NCBI GenBank assembly: GCA_019358945.1
Contig: JAHHIE010000037.1
Span: 1-64,000, forward strand
Direction: 5' to 3'
DNA length: 64,000 nucleotides
From: Stenomitos rutilans HA7619-LM2
GTDB taxonomy: Bacteria; Cyanobacteriota; Cyanobacteriia; Leptolyngbyales; Leptolyngbyaceae
Shown piece after piece: positions 1 through 8,852 of this stretch. Every line of letters starts with the position of its first letter. Positions within the stretch are counted from its first letter, which is position 1. Made by a program: the position numbers and the translations under genes. A model generated the notes under the pieces. The model saw nothing but the letters and a program-made list of their open reading frames with translations, was not told the origin of the DNA and did no database searches.

Positions 1-117
1 TACTTCAACTGGATTTGGCAACACAGCCGACTCAAAAACACTGCTGCTCAACGAGCAGGATTAACGACGCGATCGTGGCATTGGCATGACATTGCCACCT
101 ATCCCACATTAATCTAA
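1..117 (+). pseudogene. C-terminal fragment of a probable transposase, cut by the window edge
   Basis: Reading from base 1 gives 38 residues and a TAA stop at 115-117. The fragment contains FNWIWQHSRLKNTAAQ and ends in YPTLI. Tails of this kind (YFN...HSRL..TAAQRAG) resemble the end of DDE transposases in cyanobacteria; this is recalled family resemblance, not a search result. The window edge hides everything upstream, so an intact insertion-sequence gene is as possible as a remnant. No terminal inverted repeat was recognised between its stop and rpsA. Confidence 0.45.
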
Positions 118-118
118 T

Positions 119-155
119 GCACTGCCGGGGGCTTGACCCGATGCAGTCCTTTTTG
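119..155 (+). terminator. Probable rho-independent terminator after the transposase fragment
   Basis: ACTGC-CGGG pairs with CCCG-AT-GCAGT, leaving a two-base bulge, and is followed by CC and a run of five T. It lies directly behind the stop at 117 and would isolate rpsA from upstream transcription. Confidence 0.55.
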
Positions 156-424
156 TGATTCGTTATCCTGGAGTAGGTCATAAGAAGCTTCCGGCTTTTG
201 GTTGCGTTGCTTGCATGCCCAAGATAAAGGCGCATCGATCAATAAAGAACATGCTAAGCGACCCGACATGGGTTATCATGGTTCTTCTGAGCTACTAATT
301 TGTCCAAATTTAGCTTTCCTGCCAGCGACTGGAGGAGGCGTGGGTGTAGGCAGCACGCTTTGGCGTGCTTATACATCGACAGGAGGCAAAATTTTACGGA
401 GATAACTACCAGGAAACGATTCGC
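156..424 (+). promoter_or_regulatory. Long leader of rpsA with hairpin
   Basis: This stretch of about 270 bases holds no ORF with a convincing start. A perfect 7-bp hairpin, AGCACGC-TTTG-GCGTGCT (352-369), sits about 55 bases before the rpsA start, followed by AGGAGG at 381-386. S1 genes are commonly autoregulated, and a cyano-30S RNA motif is described upstream of cyanobacterial S1 genes. Whether this leader belongs to that family is not established here; a covariance-model search would decide. Confidence 0.35.
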
Positions 425-1399
425 ATGGTCAATCAGGAAACGACAGAAATAGATGTTGGCTTTACCCACGAGGATTTCGCTGCCCTACTTGACAAGTACG
501 ACTATCACTTCAGCCCTGGTGATGTGGTCGCTGGAACGGTGTTTAGTCTTGAGCCAAGGGGCGCACTGATTGACATTGGCGCGAAAACGGCAGCTTATAT
601 CCCCATTCAGGAGATGTCAATCAACCGGATTGATGGCCCTGAAGAGGTGTTGCAGTCCAACGAGACACGCGAGTTTTTCATCCTTGCTGACGAGAACGAG
701 GATGGACAGCTAACCCTCTCAATTCGACGTATTGAGTACATGCGTGCTTGGGAACGGGTGCGGCAGCTTCAAGCAGAAGATGCAACCGTGCGATCGAGCG
801 TCTTTGCGACGAACCGAGGTGGTGCGTTGGTACGAATTGAGGGCCTGCGTGGGTTTATCCCTGGCTCTCACATTAGTACTCGCAAACCGAAGGAAGATCT
901 GGTTGGTGAGGAGCTGCCACTTAAGTTTCTAGAGGTCGATGAAGAGCGCAATCGCCTTGTCTTGAGCCATCGTCGCGCCCTGGTTGAGCGTAAGATGAAT
1001 CGCTTGGAAGTTGGTGAAGTGGTGATTGGGACCGTTCGCGGAATCAAACCATACGGTGCCTTTATTGATATTGGTGGCGTAAGCGGCTTGCTCCACATCT
1101 CTGAGATTTCTCACGATCACATTGATACACCTCACAGTGTGTTTAATGTGAATGATGAAGTGAAAGTGATGATCATTGATTTGGATGCAGAACGTGGTCG
1201 TATCTCACTGTCTACTAAACAACTGGAGCCTGAACCTGGTGATATGGTGAAGAACCCGCAGGTTGTGTATGACAAAGCTGAGGAGATGGCAGCCAAATAT
1301 CGTGAACAAGTGCTTGCCGCTCAGCAGCAACCGCAACAAACGATCGCGATTCCCGTGCCAGAAATTGAGCTGGAAGAGCTTCCTTCTGCCGTTGAGTAG
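425..1399 (+). CDS. rpsA: 30S ribosomal protein S1, cyanobacterial three-domain form
   Basis: Encodes 324 residues of S1, which brings mRNA to the 30S subunit. Three S1 RNA-binding repeats are visible: residues about 30-105 (GDVVAGTVFSLEPRGALIDI), 115-185 (more divergent, GGALVRIEGLRGFIPGSHIS) and 197-270 (GTVRGIKPYGAFIDIGGVSG). A charged tail follows. Three repeats rather than the six of E. coli S1 is the usual cyanobacterial and chloroplast form. The ATG at 425 was chosen because MVNQETTEID begins the conserved part. The frame stays open to 365, but that extension has no family support. A strong terminator follows, so the gene is probably monocistronic. Confidence 0.95.
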   Translation: MVNQETTEIDVGFTHEDFAALLDKYDYHFSPGDVVAGTVFSLEPRGALIDIGAKTAAYIPIQEMSINRIDGPEEVLQSNETREFFILADENEDGQLTLSIRRIEYMRAWERVRQLQAEDATVRSSVFATNRGGALVRIEGLRGFIPGSHISTRKPKEDLVGEELPLKFLEVDEERNRLVLSHRRALVERKMNRLEVGEVVIGTVRGIKPYGAFIDIGGVSGLLHISEISHDHIDTPHSVFNVNDEVKVMIIDLDAERGRISLSTKQLEPEPGDMVKNPQVVYDKAEEMAAKYREQVLAAQQQPQQTIAIPVPEIELEELPSAVE

Positions 1400-1462
1400 G
1401 CTGATTTGGTTGGATTGAATCGTCACAGAGCGCTCGGCTATAGTTGCTGATCGCTCTGCCGT

Positions 1463-1488
1463 AAAGAGGGTGAATTCCCTCTTTTTTT
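1463..1488 (+). terminator. Rho-independent terminator of rpsA
   Basis: AGAGGG-TGAATT-CCCTCT is followed by an uninterrupted T run. It sits about 65 bases behind the rpsA stop and before the HAD gene. Confidence 0.85.
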
Positions 1489-1530
1489 ATGAGCAACTTT
1501 TAGAAGGCTTGTTGATTGGGAGCAGTTTGA

Positions 1531-2271
1531 TTGGTCACCATTCAATGCGGTAACGTGCAATTTCCATCAATCGAGGCCGTACTGTTTGACAAGGACGGTA
1601 CTCTGGCTGATTCGCACGCGTTCTTACGCAGTTTGGGTCAAAAGCGATCACGCGTGATTGACGCGCGGATTCCAGGTGTTCAAGAACCACTGCTGATGGC
1701 CTTTGGGCTGGATGGGGATCGATTGAACCCAGCAGGCTTATTAGCCGTCGGCACGCGCCTGGAAAACGAAATCGCGGCAGCCGCCTATGTCGCCGAAACG
1801 GGGCGTGATTGGATCGAGGCAATGACGTTGGTGCGATCGGCCTTTGTGGAAGCAGACCGAGTGTTTCAGCGTAAAGCAGATAATACGCCTCTGTTTGCAG
1901 GCGCAGGCGATGTGCTACAGGCGCTGTCCATAGCTGGTCTCAAAGTCGGCATCGTCTCAGCCGATACGACTGAAAATGTCAGTGATTTTGTCGCACGCTA
2001 TGAGCTTAAAGCCTGGATTCAAGTTGCACTTGGGATTGATCAGGGGCCTGGAAAGCCCGATCCCACTGTTTTCTATCAAGCGTGTGCTGCTTTAAACGTG
2101 CCACCTGAGCGAGTGCTTTCGATTGGAGACTCGGCGGCTGACATCGAAATGGCAAAGGCGGCTAACGCGGCTGGTTGTGTGGCAGTGACTTGGGGGTGGA
2201 CGCAACGCGAGCGCCTCCGTCAAGCTGATGTATCGATCGCCAGCTTCTTAGATATCCAGATTCTGAAGTAA
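1531..2271 (+). CDS. HAD-superfamily phosphatase (phosphoglycolate-phosphatase-like)
   Basis: A 246-residue hydrolase with all four HAD motifs: VLFDKDGTLAD near residue 18 (nucleophile and general-acid aspartates), VSADTT near 147 (motif II), a Lys in GPGKPDP near 173 (motif III) and IGDSAADIEMA near 200 (motif IV). The helical insert between motifs I and II is a C1 cap, as in the Gph group. Substrate is not determined; phosphoglycolate removal would suit a photorespiring cyanobacterium but is inference. The start is TTG at 1531; no ATG gives a full motif I with a normal N-terminus. It lies between two terminators and appears to be a single-gene unit. Confidence 0.85.
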   Translation: MVTIQCGNVQFPSIEAVLFDKDGTLADSHAFLRSLGQKRSRVIDARIPGVQEPLLMAFGLDGDRLNPAGLLAVGTRLENEIAAAAYVAETGRDWIEAMTLVRSAFVEADRVFQRKADNTPLFAGAGDVLQALSIAGLKVGIVSADTTENVSDFVARYELKAWIQVALGIDQGPGKPDPTVFYQACAALNVPPERVLSIGDSAADIEMAKAANAAGCVAVTWGWTQRERLRQADVSIASFLDIQILK

Positions 2272-2466
2272 TTAGAAGCCACAAACACAGAACACTCTGG
2301 CTTTCGCCCCTTTTGACAGTTCTTATCCTGCATTCTCTTTTTCTGCCTGCTACCCTTAAATGCTGCTCATCAAAGTGCGGAATTCCTCTCAGGTTCAAGT
2401 GGTATAATCTGCTGAACTTACCAAAAAGTTCACAGAACTTGGCACAACTTTCACGAGTGGCCGCTT

Positions 2467-2494
2467 TTGAGTCATCTTATATTCGTTTTATAAT
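2467..2494 (+). promoter_or_regulatory. Putative sigma-70-type promoter of metK
   Basis: TTGAGT at 2467-2472 and TATAAT at 2489-2494 are separated by 16 bases. The -10 box ends 23 bases before the metK start codon, so the leader would be only about 15 bases. Another TATAAT at 2403-2408 lacks a matching -35. Confidence 0.5.
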
Positions 2495-2517
2495 CTTTCG
2501 CCAGAGAGGATTGACGC

Positions 2518-3777
2518 TTGTCCCGACGCTACCTTTTTACTTCTGAATCCGTTACCGAAGGTCATCCCGACAAAATCTGTGACCAAATCTCAGACACGAT
2601 TTTAGATACCCTCCTGGCGCAAGACCCTCAAAGTCGAGTTGCGGCTGAGGTGGTTGTCAATACGGGTCTCGTATTGATCACGGGTGAAATCACCTCTAAA
2701 GCAACGGTGAATTATATTGAGCTTGCACGGCAAAAGATTGCTGAAATTGGCTACTCCGGAAGTGATAGCGGGTTTTCAGCCCACAGCTGCGCGGTGTTGA
2801 TTGCGTTGGATGCTCAATCCCCCGATATTGCTCAAGGTGTTGATGCCGCTCATGAGACCCGTGAACAGGCCAGTGATGAAGAGCTTGACCTTATCGGTGC
2901 TGGTGACCAGGGGATCATGTTTGGGTTTGCTTGTAACGAAACGCCAGAGTTGATGCCGCTGCCAATTTCATTGGCGCATCGGGTTTCACGTCGGTTAGCC
3001 ACTGTTCGCAAGACTGGTCAGTTGCCGTATCTGCGTCCAGATGGAAAAACTCAGGTGACGGTGCTATACGAAGATAACCGCCCGATCGGGATTGACACCA
3101 TTCTGGTCTCTACTCAGCACACAGCGACGATCGGCGATTTTACTGATGAAGCGGCTGTGCAGGCAAAAATTAAAGAAGATCTGTGGTCGCTGGTGGTACA
3201 GCCTGTCTTCCTGGACATCGACGTGAAGCCTGATCAGAACACGCGCTTTCTAGTCAACCCAACAGGCAAATTTGTCATTGGTGGCCCTCAAGGAGATTCA
3301 GGGCTGACGGGACGCAAGATTATTGTTGATACCTACGGTGGCTACTCGCGGCATGGGGGCGGTGCGTTTTCAGGTAAAGATCCTACAAAAGTCGATCGCA
3401 GTGCGGCTTATGCTTGCCGTTATGTTGCAAAAAATATTGTGGCAGCAGGTTTGGCTGATCGTTGCGAAGTGCAGCTTAGCTATGCGATCGGGGTGGCGCG
3501 TCCCGTCAGTATCATGATTGACACATTTGGCACGGGTAAGACCAGTGACGATCGCTTGTTGGAATTAGTCAACGAACATTTTGAACTGCGTCCTGCTGGT
3601 ATTATTCAAACGTTTAACCTGTGCCATCTGCCAGGAGAGCGCAACGGTCGCTTCTATCAAGACGTTGCAGCATATGGACATATGGGGCGAACTGACCTGG
3701 ATCTACCCTGGGAGCAGCTCGATAAGGCTCCGCTTCTAAAAGCTGCCCTAACAGAATCACTGTCGATGCAGCATTAG
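2518..3777 (+). CDS. metK: S-adenosylmethionine synthetase
   Basis: A 419-residue MetK makes SAM from methionine and ATP, releasing phosphate and pyrophosphate. Family signatures are clear: [13 protein letters not shown] at the N-terminus (methionine/ATP site), [12 protein letters not shown], the glycine-rich loop [19 protein letters not shown], and DLPWE near the C-terminus. The start is TTG at 2518, preceded by AGAGAGGA at 2503-2510. A leading [10 protein letters not shown] fits the family and no ATG would. It is flanked by its own promoter and a strong terminator. SAM made here serves cobA and cbiD in this window. Confidence 0.96.
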   Translation: MSRRYLFTSESVTEGHPDKICDQISDTILDTLLAQDPQSRVAAEVVVNTGLVLITGEITSKATVNYIELARQKIAEIGYSGSDSGFSAHSCAVLIALDAQSPDIAQGVDAAHETREQASDEELDLIGAGDQGIMFGFACNETPELMPLPISLAHRVSRRLATVRKTGQLPYLRPDGKTQVTVLYEDNRPIGIDTILVSTQHTATIGDFTDEAAVQAKIKEDLWSLVVQPVFLDIDVKPDQNTRFLVNPTGKFVIGGPQGDSGLTGRKIIVDTYGGYSRHGGGAFSGKDPTKVDRSAAYACRYVAKNIVAAGLADRCEVQLSYAIGVARPVSIMIDTFGTGKTSDDRLLELVNEHFELRPAGIIQTFNLCHLPGERNGRFYQDVAAYGHMGRTDLDLPWEQLDKAPLLKAALTESLSMQH

Positions 3778-3830
3778 ACCCTGGTAGTCTAGTGGCAAAT
3801 TAAGTGATGAGTAGCAAATAAGATTCTTCT

Positions 3831-3858
3831 AGCGGCTGGCGTCACCAGCCGCTTTTTT
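3831..3858 (+). terminator. Rho-independent terminator of metK
   Basis: Perfect 9-bp stem AGCGGCTGG-CGTCA-CCAGCCGCT followed by a T run, 53 bases after the metK stop. Confidence 0.88.
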
Positions 3859-4212
3859 GGGTCAAACTGCCTGTCAGGATCAATCCTATGGCGTTGTTCT
3901 GGATTAACCAATCAGCACTTTTAGTGGTTTGGTCTGCTTCTTAATGGCCTCAGTGTGTTGTAGGTTAGTGACCAATCTTTTGAGTTCATTCTCCTGTAAC
4001 GGGCGTCTGGGAGGGATACGAGATCTCAGTTAAGCTAAGGTGAATACAAAAAGCAAGACTAGAAAGGTATCCTTCGCGGATTAACCTTCTCATTTTTTAG
4101 TCACGTCTGTTTTATCATGACTCGATGCTTTAAACAGAAGCTTCAGCCTGGCTGTTAGCGACCCTGTTAACAGCTTTAACAAGCTCTGCGAGAGCGATCA
4201 GCCGCAAATTAT
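3859..4212. other. Gene-free stretch before the kinase gene
   Basis: Six-frame inspection shows no credible gene. The only structure noticed is an imperfect hairpin, CTGTTA...TAACAG, near 4150-4175, about 40 bases upstream of the kinase start. The stretch presumably carries the kinase promoter, but no convincing -35/-10 pair was found. Confidence 0.5.
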
Positions 4213-5712
4213 ATGGATCTCTACTGCACTCGTCCAGGCTGTCCACATCCTGTAAATGCCTTTGCTGACTTGGATCAACAAGCCACGCTGAAGACAGTGC
4301 CACAAAAATATTGCACCACTTGTGGCATGGAATTAATCCTGGTTGGGCGCTACCTGCCGCTGAAGCTATTGGGCCAAGGTGGATTTGGGGCCGCTTTTCT
4401 GGCGCGCGATCGCTACACGCCCGCCATGCGCCTCTGTGTGGTTAAACAATTCTTACCGTCTGGGACTCTCAGCCCAGCCCAACTTCAAATCGCACAGCAG
4501 CTTTTTGAGCGCGAGGCCGAAGTGCTGGAACAACTTGGGAATACGCATCCACTCATTCCTGACCTGTTTGCCTTTTTTGAATTGACGATCGCCACCACTC
4601 AACCGGGCAAACAGGACAAGTTTTTTTACCTTGTGCAAGAGTATATTGACGGGCAGACGATGGAAGAGGAGGCTATCCAAAAAGGCACGCTTCCATCTGA
4701 TGATGTCAGGGCGATGCTAAAAGAAATTTTGGAGGTGCTGACCTTTGTCCATGAAAACGGCTCCATCCACCGAGACATTAAGCCGTCTAACATCATGCGC
4801 CACTGCAATGGTCGCTTTTACCTGCTGGATTTTGGTGCTGTCAAGCAAGCAACTAAAGGGGCGGCAACGGGACGGTCCACAGGCATATACTCACTGGGCT
4901 TTGCGCCACCAGAGCAGATGGCAGGTGGTGAGGTGTATCCCTCTAGCGATCTCTATGCCCTGGCTGTAACTTGCCTGATGCTACTCACAGGGAAGCAACC
5001 GAATGAACTGTTTGATTCTTACAGCAACACCTGGACATGGCGTAGCGAAGCGCCGGGTGTGAATCGGTCGCTTGCCGATGCACTCGATCGCATGCTGTTG
5101 CCCACGCCCAACCAGCGGTTTCAAACGGCAGAAGCGGTGTTGGCTGCTTTGAAACCCCCTGCTAAGCCCCGCACAGGCCGATCGTCCACTCCTTCAAAAC
5201 GCGCCGTATCGCCTGCACCATCGCCCCCAACCGCGCCACCCCAACCTCAAGTTCAGTCTGCTGCCCCAGTGGTTGCCCCTTCGGGAACGCCTCAGTCGGT
5301 AGCCTCCCAGTCGATTAAGGTGTCTAGGGGGCGCAGCACGATCGCACCTTTCTCAACCATTGAGTTGCTAGGTGGAGCTGCGTTCACAGGGTTTGAAGGG
5401 GGCCTGTTGGCGATTGCGCTGGTGAGTCTCTTGGGCACCTCTCTCCTCAGCGGTGGCTTTTGGTTGATGTTGCTGATAGGGCTGATTTTTCTTCAGTCGC
5501 GTCGCACGATCGAACGGGTTGATTTGTTGATTGCAGCAGGGGCAACACTGGCGATCGTGCTGTTGGTACCGCCACTCCATCACGTTGTGGCAGCGCTAGG
5601 CGGAAACGTGTGGGTCACAGTTGTAGTCATTGCTGGCTTGGTAGGGCTGGTGGCGATCGCGGCAACGGCGCTGTTTCGGATCATTTTTAACTTGCTGTCT
5701 ACCTTTCTTTAA
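4213..5712 (+). CDS. Membrane-anchored serine/threonine protein kinase with N-terminal four-Cys motif
   Basis: 499 residues. Residues 5-38 hold a CxxxxC...CxxC zinc-ribbon-like motif (CTRPGC, CTTCG) typical of a cyanobacterial Hanks-kinase subgroup. The kinase domain covers about 46-310, with glycine loop LGQGGFGAAF at 53-62, ATP-anchoring Lys78, catalytic HRDIKPSN at 186-193, DFG at 206-208 and APPEQ near 231. A Pro/Ser linker (about 320-370) leads to two or three strongly hydrophobic segments (about 390-499). These should anchor the kinase in the membrane with its catalytic domain in the cytoplasm. The key residues are intact, so it should be active. A periplasmic-binding-type gene follows 105 bases downstream in the same direction. 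Confidence 0.9.
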   Translation: MDLYCTRPGCPHPVNAFADLDQQATLKTVPQKYCTTCGMELILVGRYLPLKLLGQGGFGAAFLARDRYTPAMRLCVVKQFLPSGTLSPAQLQIAQQLFEREAEVLEQLGNTHPLIPDLFAFFELTIATTQPGKQDKFFYLVQEYIDGQTMEEEAIQKGTLPSDDVRAMLKEILEVLTFVHENGSIHRDIKPSNIMRHCNGRFYLLDFGAVKQATKGAATGRSTGIYSLGFAPPEQMAGGEVYPSSDLYALAVTCLMLLTGKQPNELFDSYSNTWTWRSEAPGVNRSLADALDRMLLPTPNQRFQTAEAVLAALKPPAKPRTGRSSTPSKRAVSPAPSPPTAPPQPQVQSAAPVVAPSGTPQSVASQSIKVSRGRSTIAPFSTIELLGGAAFTGFEGGLLAIALVSLLGTSLLSGGFWLMLLIGLIFLQSRRTIERVDLLIAAGATLAIVLLVPPLHHVVAALGGNVWVTVVVIAGLVGLVAIAATALFRIIFNLLSTFL

Positions 5713-5817
5713 GGCAACTCAGCATACGATTATGCCAGAGGCAGGGGCGTTTAGCCTTGAGGTCTGAACGCAGACAAACAGACGGCTCAATGGGCATCGG
5801 TGGGCACAAAGGAATTT

Positions 5818-6891
5818 ATGGCACAAAAGAACGATACAACGGCATTGCTTCTGGCGTTTCTGGTGACAGCCGGACTCATTGGAGGAGGCTTTTGGTGGTT
5901 TACGCAGCGATCGGGCAGTGACCTGAGCAAACTGCTGCCCACAACCACCCCCTCAAGTCAGCCTGATGATGGCAAGCCGACCGTGCCATCCACGAATAAC
6001 CCCAATGCTCAAACAACCGCTAAAGGCTTTACTGAGGTGCAGAATGTTCCCTCTGGTTTGTTTAGCTACGGCGGCAGCACCACCTGGGCACCCATGCGGC
6101 TGATCGTTGATCCGGTCATTCAGTCAACGCGTCCAGAGTTTCGACTGCGCTACGTCGATCCGATCTCTGGAGCACCGGGTTCGGGGATGGGCATCAAGAT
6201 GGTCATACAGGATGAAATTGCGTTTGCTCAGTCTTCACGTCCTGTATCGGATCAGGAAAACCAGTTGGCAGCGCAGAGAGGCGTGAAGCTCAAGCAAATA
6301 CCTGTGGCGATCGATGGCATTGCGATCGCGGTGAATCCCAGTCTGGAGCTTCCAGGGTTGACGATCGATCAGGTCAAAGGCATTTATATCGGCACGATTA
6401 CCAATTGGAATCAAGTTGGCGGCCCCAATCTAGTCATTCAACCGTTTGAGCGACCCCCTACCGCAGGCGCAGGCACGATCGAAGTACTGCTGGGTGACAG
6501 CAAAACAGGGGTCAATGTCCAGGAGGTTGCCACGACAACAGCGGGCTTGCGGAAACTGGCAACCAACCCAGGTGGAGTCTACTTCTCTACCGCTACAGAA
6601 CTGGTGCCCCAATGTACCGTCAAACCTGTGCCGATCGCGCGGCAACCGGGGCAGTTTGTGCCACCTTACCAGGAGCCACTAGTTGCACCAGGTAATTGTC
6701 CTGCTCAGCGCAACAAGATCAACACGAATGCCTTTCAGAGCGGACAGTATCCGCTCACGCGCAACCTCTTTGTAGTGGTGAAACAGAATGGTGCGGCTGA
6801 GCAGCAAGCGGGAGAGGCGTATGCAAACTTTCTGCTCACCCCTCAGGGCCAAAGCCTGATTAAAAAAGCAGGTTTCGTTAGCATTCGTTGA
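5818..6891 (+). CDS. Phosphate-type periplasmic substrate-binding protein (PstS/SphX-like)
   Basis: 357 residues. An N-terminal hydrophobic segment (residues about 9-26, LLLAFLVTAGLIGGGFWWF) acts as uncleaved anchor or signal. A Pro/Thr linker follows, then a PBP-like fold. YGGSTTWAPM matches the phosphate-loop region of the PstS family. Later motifs IAFAQSSRPVS, IDGIAIAVNP and ITNWNQVGGP are also characteristic. The ATG at 5818 was preferred because AAAGGA precedes it and the hydrophobic segment then starts at the right place; the frame also opens at 5800. No ABC permease or ATPase for phosphate lies nearby. It may therefore sense a ligand for the preceding kinase rather than feed a transporter; that link is inferred from order only. 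Confidence 0.82.
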   Translation: MAQKNDTTALLLAFLVTAGLIGGGFWWFTQRSGSDLSKLLPTTTPSSQPDDGKPTVPSTNNPNAQTTAKGFTEVQNVPSGLFSYGGSTTWAPMRLIVDPVIQSTRPEFRLRYVDPISGAPGSGMGIKMVIQDEIAFAQSSRPVSDQENQLAAQRGVKLKQIPVAIDGIAIAVNPSLELPGLTIDQVKGIYIGTITNWNQVGGPNLVIQPFERPPTAGAGTIEVLLGDSKTGVNVQEVATTTAGLRKLATNPGGVYFSTATELVPQCTVKPVPIARQPGQFVPPYQEPLVAPGNCPAQRNKINTNAFQSGQYPLTRNLFVVVKQNGAAEQQAGEAYANFLLTPQGQSLIKKAGFVSIR

Positions 6892-6907
6892 GCGGAAATA
6901 GGGTGTT

Positions 6908-7061
6908 TAGGACTTACGCATTTGCCCCAAGCCCCCAATTCTGGAGGCTTTAATTGGTTTGGTTCCCCCTTTCTTGTAGCTTGCTTCCCGAAGGGTATGC
7001 CCAAAGGGCTATGAATTAGGGGCTAGAGGGCGAAAGATTGACCGCTTTTGCGTAAGTCCTA
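6908..7061. mobile_element. MITE-like element, family 1, copy A
   Basis: About 150 bases bounded by AGGACTTACGCA and its exact inverted complement TGCGTAAGTCCT. TA lies at both edges (6908-6909 and 7060-7061), as expected for a TA target duplication. It has no coding capacity. The interior is C/G-tract rich and closely matches, in inverted orientation, the copy at 48351-48504. TIR plus TA suggests mobilisation by an IS630/Tc1-mariner-type transposase, which was not seen in the window. Confidence 0.8.
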
Positions 7062-7067
7062 GTGCTC

Positions 7068-7161
7068 ATACCGATTTAAAGAATGACGGCTACAGATCGG
7101 TAGGGGCAAGGCAAGGCATTGCCCCTACAGGATGTGTCGCATTTTCAATTCAAATTGGTAT
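7068..7161. repeat. Dispersed repeat, family 2, copy A
   Basis: Bounded by ATACCGATTTAAA and an inverted AATTCAAATTGGTAT end. An inner near-palindrome is built on GTAGGGGCA...TGCCCCTAC. A second copy lies at 24687-24789. It is non-coding and begins 7 bases after the family-1 element, so the two have landed next to each other. Confidence 0.7.
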
Positions 7162-7338
7162 CACTTGATCGCTGGCAGCGCTGCACAAGCGGTTGACCTT
7201 CACGCTGACAGATCCAAAGCTGCAGGGGGTGCGTATCTCTTTCTAGATTCGCTTGTCACGGATTTTGCCTCATGCCAGAGCTAATGGGCTTGTAGAGCCA
7301 TCTTGGGCAATGAGTTAAACCGCAGGCACTCTACTTAA

Positions 7339-7451
7339 TAAGACTTACGCAAATGCGGTCATCTTTCGCCCCCTAGCCCCCAATTTTTGGGGGAACAGAG
7401 CCAATTAAAGCCCCCAGCATTGGGGGTTTGGGGGCAAGTGCGTAAGTCCTA
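7339..7451. mobile_element. MITE-like element, family 1, copy B
   Basis: Starts TA-AGACTTACGCA and ends TGCGTAAGTCC-TA, so both TA edges are kept. The interior is shortened to about 110 bases but keeps the tract ATGCGGTCATCTTTCGCCC seen in the 48.4-kb copy. Non-coding. Confidence 0.75.
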
Positions 7452-7672
7452 CTCAATCAATTGCGATCGCGGCCTTAAAGATCAGGTCTATGGGTTTCAA
7501 GGGTGACTCCCTATTGCCCTCATTGATCTGGCTCTTGCGATCGTCACTGGATTGAGGTCGATCGTGCTGGCTAAAAGTGGTGTGCTTGAGGCCATCTGCA
7601 TGGTGGTCACAATCAGGCACGACTGTATGAGCTGTACACAAGTCGAATGACACACCCTTCAGGAGAACCCTT

Positions 7673-8341
7673 ATGAATCAGGAACAAAGACTGCTACCGG
7701 AAGCGACAGCTCGTCGCAGCAAGCGTTGGTCGCGCCGTGACATGCTGAAAACAGGTGCGGTTGCGGGCGCTGCTGGTGCGATCGGGTTACCTGCGATCGT
7801 CAAGCGGGTTGAGGCCGCTTCTCCCTCTGCCACGATGAACGATACCAAGGTGTTAAATGGCGCTCTATTTTATGAGCATCAAGCGATTTGGGCCTATGGG
7901 TTTGCTGCGGGCAAACTGTCTAGCACGAGTATTGGTAAAGCTGTCCTTGCGGTAGCTTTGGCAAACCAGGCCGATCACAAAAAGCACCGCGATACCTTAA
8001 CCGCCGTCATTAAGCAGCTAGGTGGTACGCCTGCTGAAGCACAAAAGCAGTACGATGTCTCGTCTTATCTCAAGGCAGGTGAAGGTGCCCTTGACTCTGA
8101 TGTCAACATTGCCAAGCTAGCACTGGCGCTGGAAACCGATGCCGCGATCGCCTATGGTCGTGAAATCGCCAAACTGAAAACGCCTGCGCTGATTACGGCA
8201 GGTGCCAGCATTGGTGCAACAGAAGCGTCTCACGCCACGTTGATTCGCTCTACGTTTAAGTCTCTGGGTGTTGATCTTGCTGTTATCCCAGCTTCTTTTG
8301 TAAGTGCCGATACCCGCAGCGAATGGGTGCTGAAGGTTTAG
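7673..8341 (+). CDS. Tat-exported ferritin-like four-helix protein
   Basis: 222 residues. The N-terminus carries a twin-arginine signal (SRRDMLK, residues 20-26) followed by a hydrophobic Ala/Gly stretch and a probable cleavage near VEAAS. The mature part has four helices with ferritin-like spacing of metal ligands: YEHQAIWAY, a Gln-Ala-Asp-His run (NQADHKKH), ALETDAAIAYG and EASHATL. Tat export suits a protein folded with its metal cofactor in the cytoplasm. Function in metal or peroxide handling is inference. AGGAG lies 9 bases before the ATG. The gene sits alone between repeat clusters. Confidence 0.75.
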   Translation: MNQEQRLLPEATARRSKRWSRRDMLKTGAVAGAAGAIGLPAIVKRVEAASPSATMNDTKVLNGALFYEHQAIWAYGFAAGKLSSTSIGKAVLAVALANQADHKKHRDTLTAVIKQLGGTPAEAQKQYDVSSYLKAGEGALDSDVNIAKLALALETDAAIAYGREIAKLKTPALITAGASIGATEASHATLIRSTFKSLGVDLAVIPASFVSADTRSEWVLKV

Positions 8342-8357
8342 CTTACTGCGCGATCGC

Positions 8358-8486
8358 TAGGGGCTGTCATCAATTACTAATGCACATGACTCGCAGCGAG
8401 GGTTCCAGCCCCTAGCCTTGTTTGTTAGAACGGGCGCGGTAAGGCTGATACTCAAGGGTTTTGAGCTCAATTGATGACGCGCCCTA
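8358..8486. mobile_element. MITE-like element, family 3, copy A
   Basis: Bounded by AGGGGCTGTCATCAATT and the imperfect inverted end AATTGATGACGCGCCCT, with TA at both edges (8358-8359 and 8485-8486). The interior includes CAGCCCCTAG. A second copy lies at 16075-16199. It starts 16 bases after the ferritin-like gene's stop and has no coding capacity. Confidence 0.72.
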
Positions 8487-8852
8487 GCTCAGACGAGGCA
8501 ACCGTGTTCGGGTAAGGGGTGAAGAGCTTAATTTTCGCCCCTTCTACCCTGTGCCTTTTGCCTTCTACCTTCTACCCATTGGTGACAAGGTAAGAGATTA
8601 AGCTGAAAGTCAAGCCATTATCTTGATGGCTTCGTTGCTTTGCTCACCCGTCCAAGATTAAAAGTCAGGCTAACGGCATGGAAACCCGTTGTAGACTTTG
8701 CCGTCCCAAAGGGTAACGGGTTAAAAGACTCTTGTAGTCCTCCTTTCCCTACTCCTCTAAAGAGGACTTCATTCTATTAGCCCACACGTTCAGTGCATAG
8801 CGGGGCAGACGATCGCTAAAAGATTTGTCGTTAGTCAACCAGGATTAAACGG
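8487..8852. other. Gene-free stretch with three hairpins
   Basis: No gene is visible. Three inverted repeats follow one another: AAGCCAT/ATGGCTT (8612-8632), AACCCGTT/AACGGGTT (8683-8722) and AGTCCTC/GAGGACT (8736-8768). The spacing could suit a small structured RNA, but there is no U-tract terminator and no promoter that could be named. Polypyrimidine runs near 8530-8575 are ordinary intergenic low-complexity sequence. Confidence 0.35.

Noticed and set aside
2313-2546. 77-codon frame before metK
   Set aside because: Runs into metK in another phase and covers the metK promoter; no coding features.
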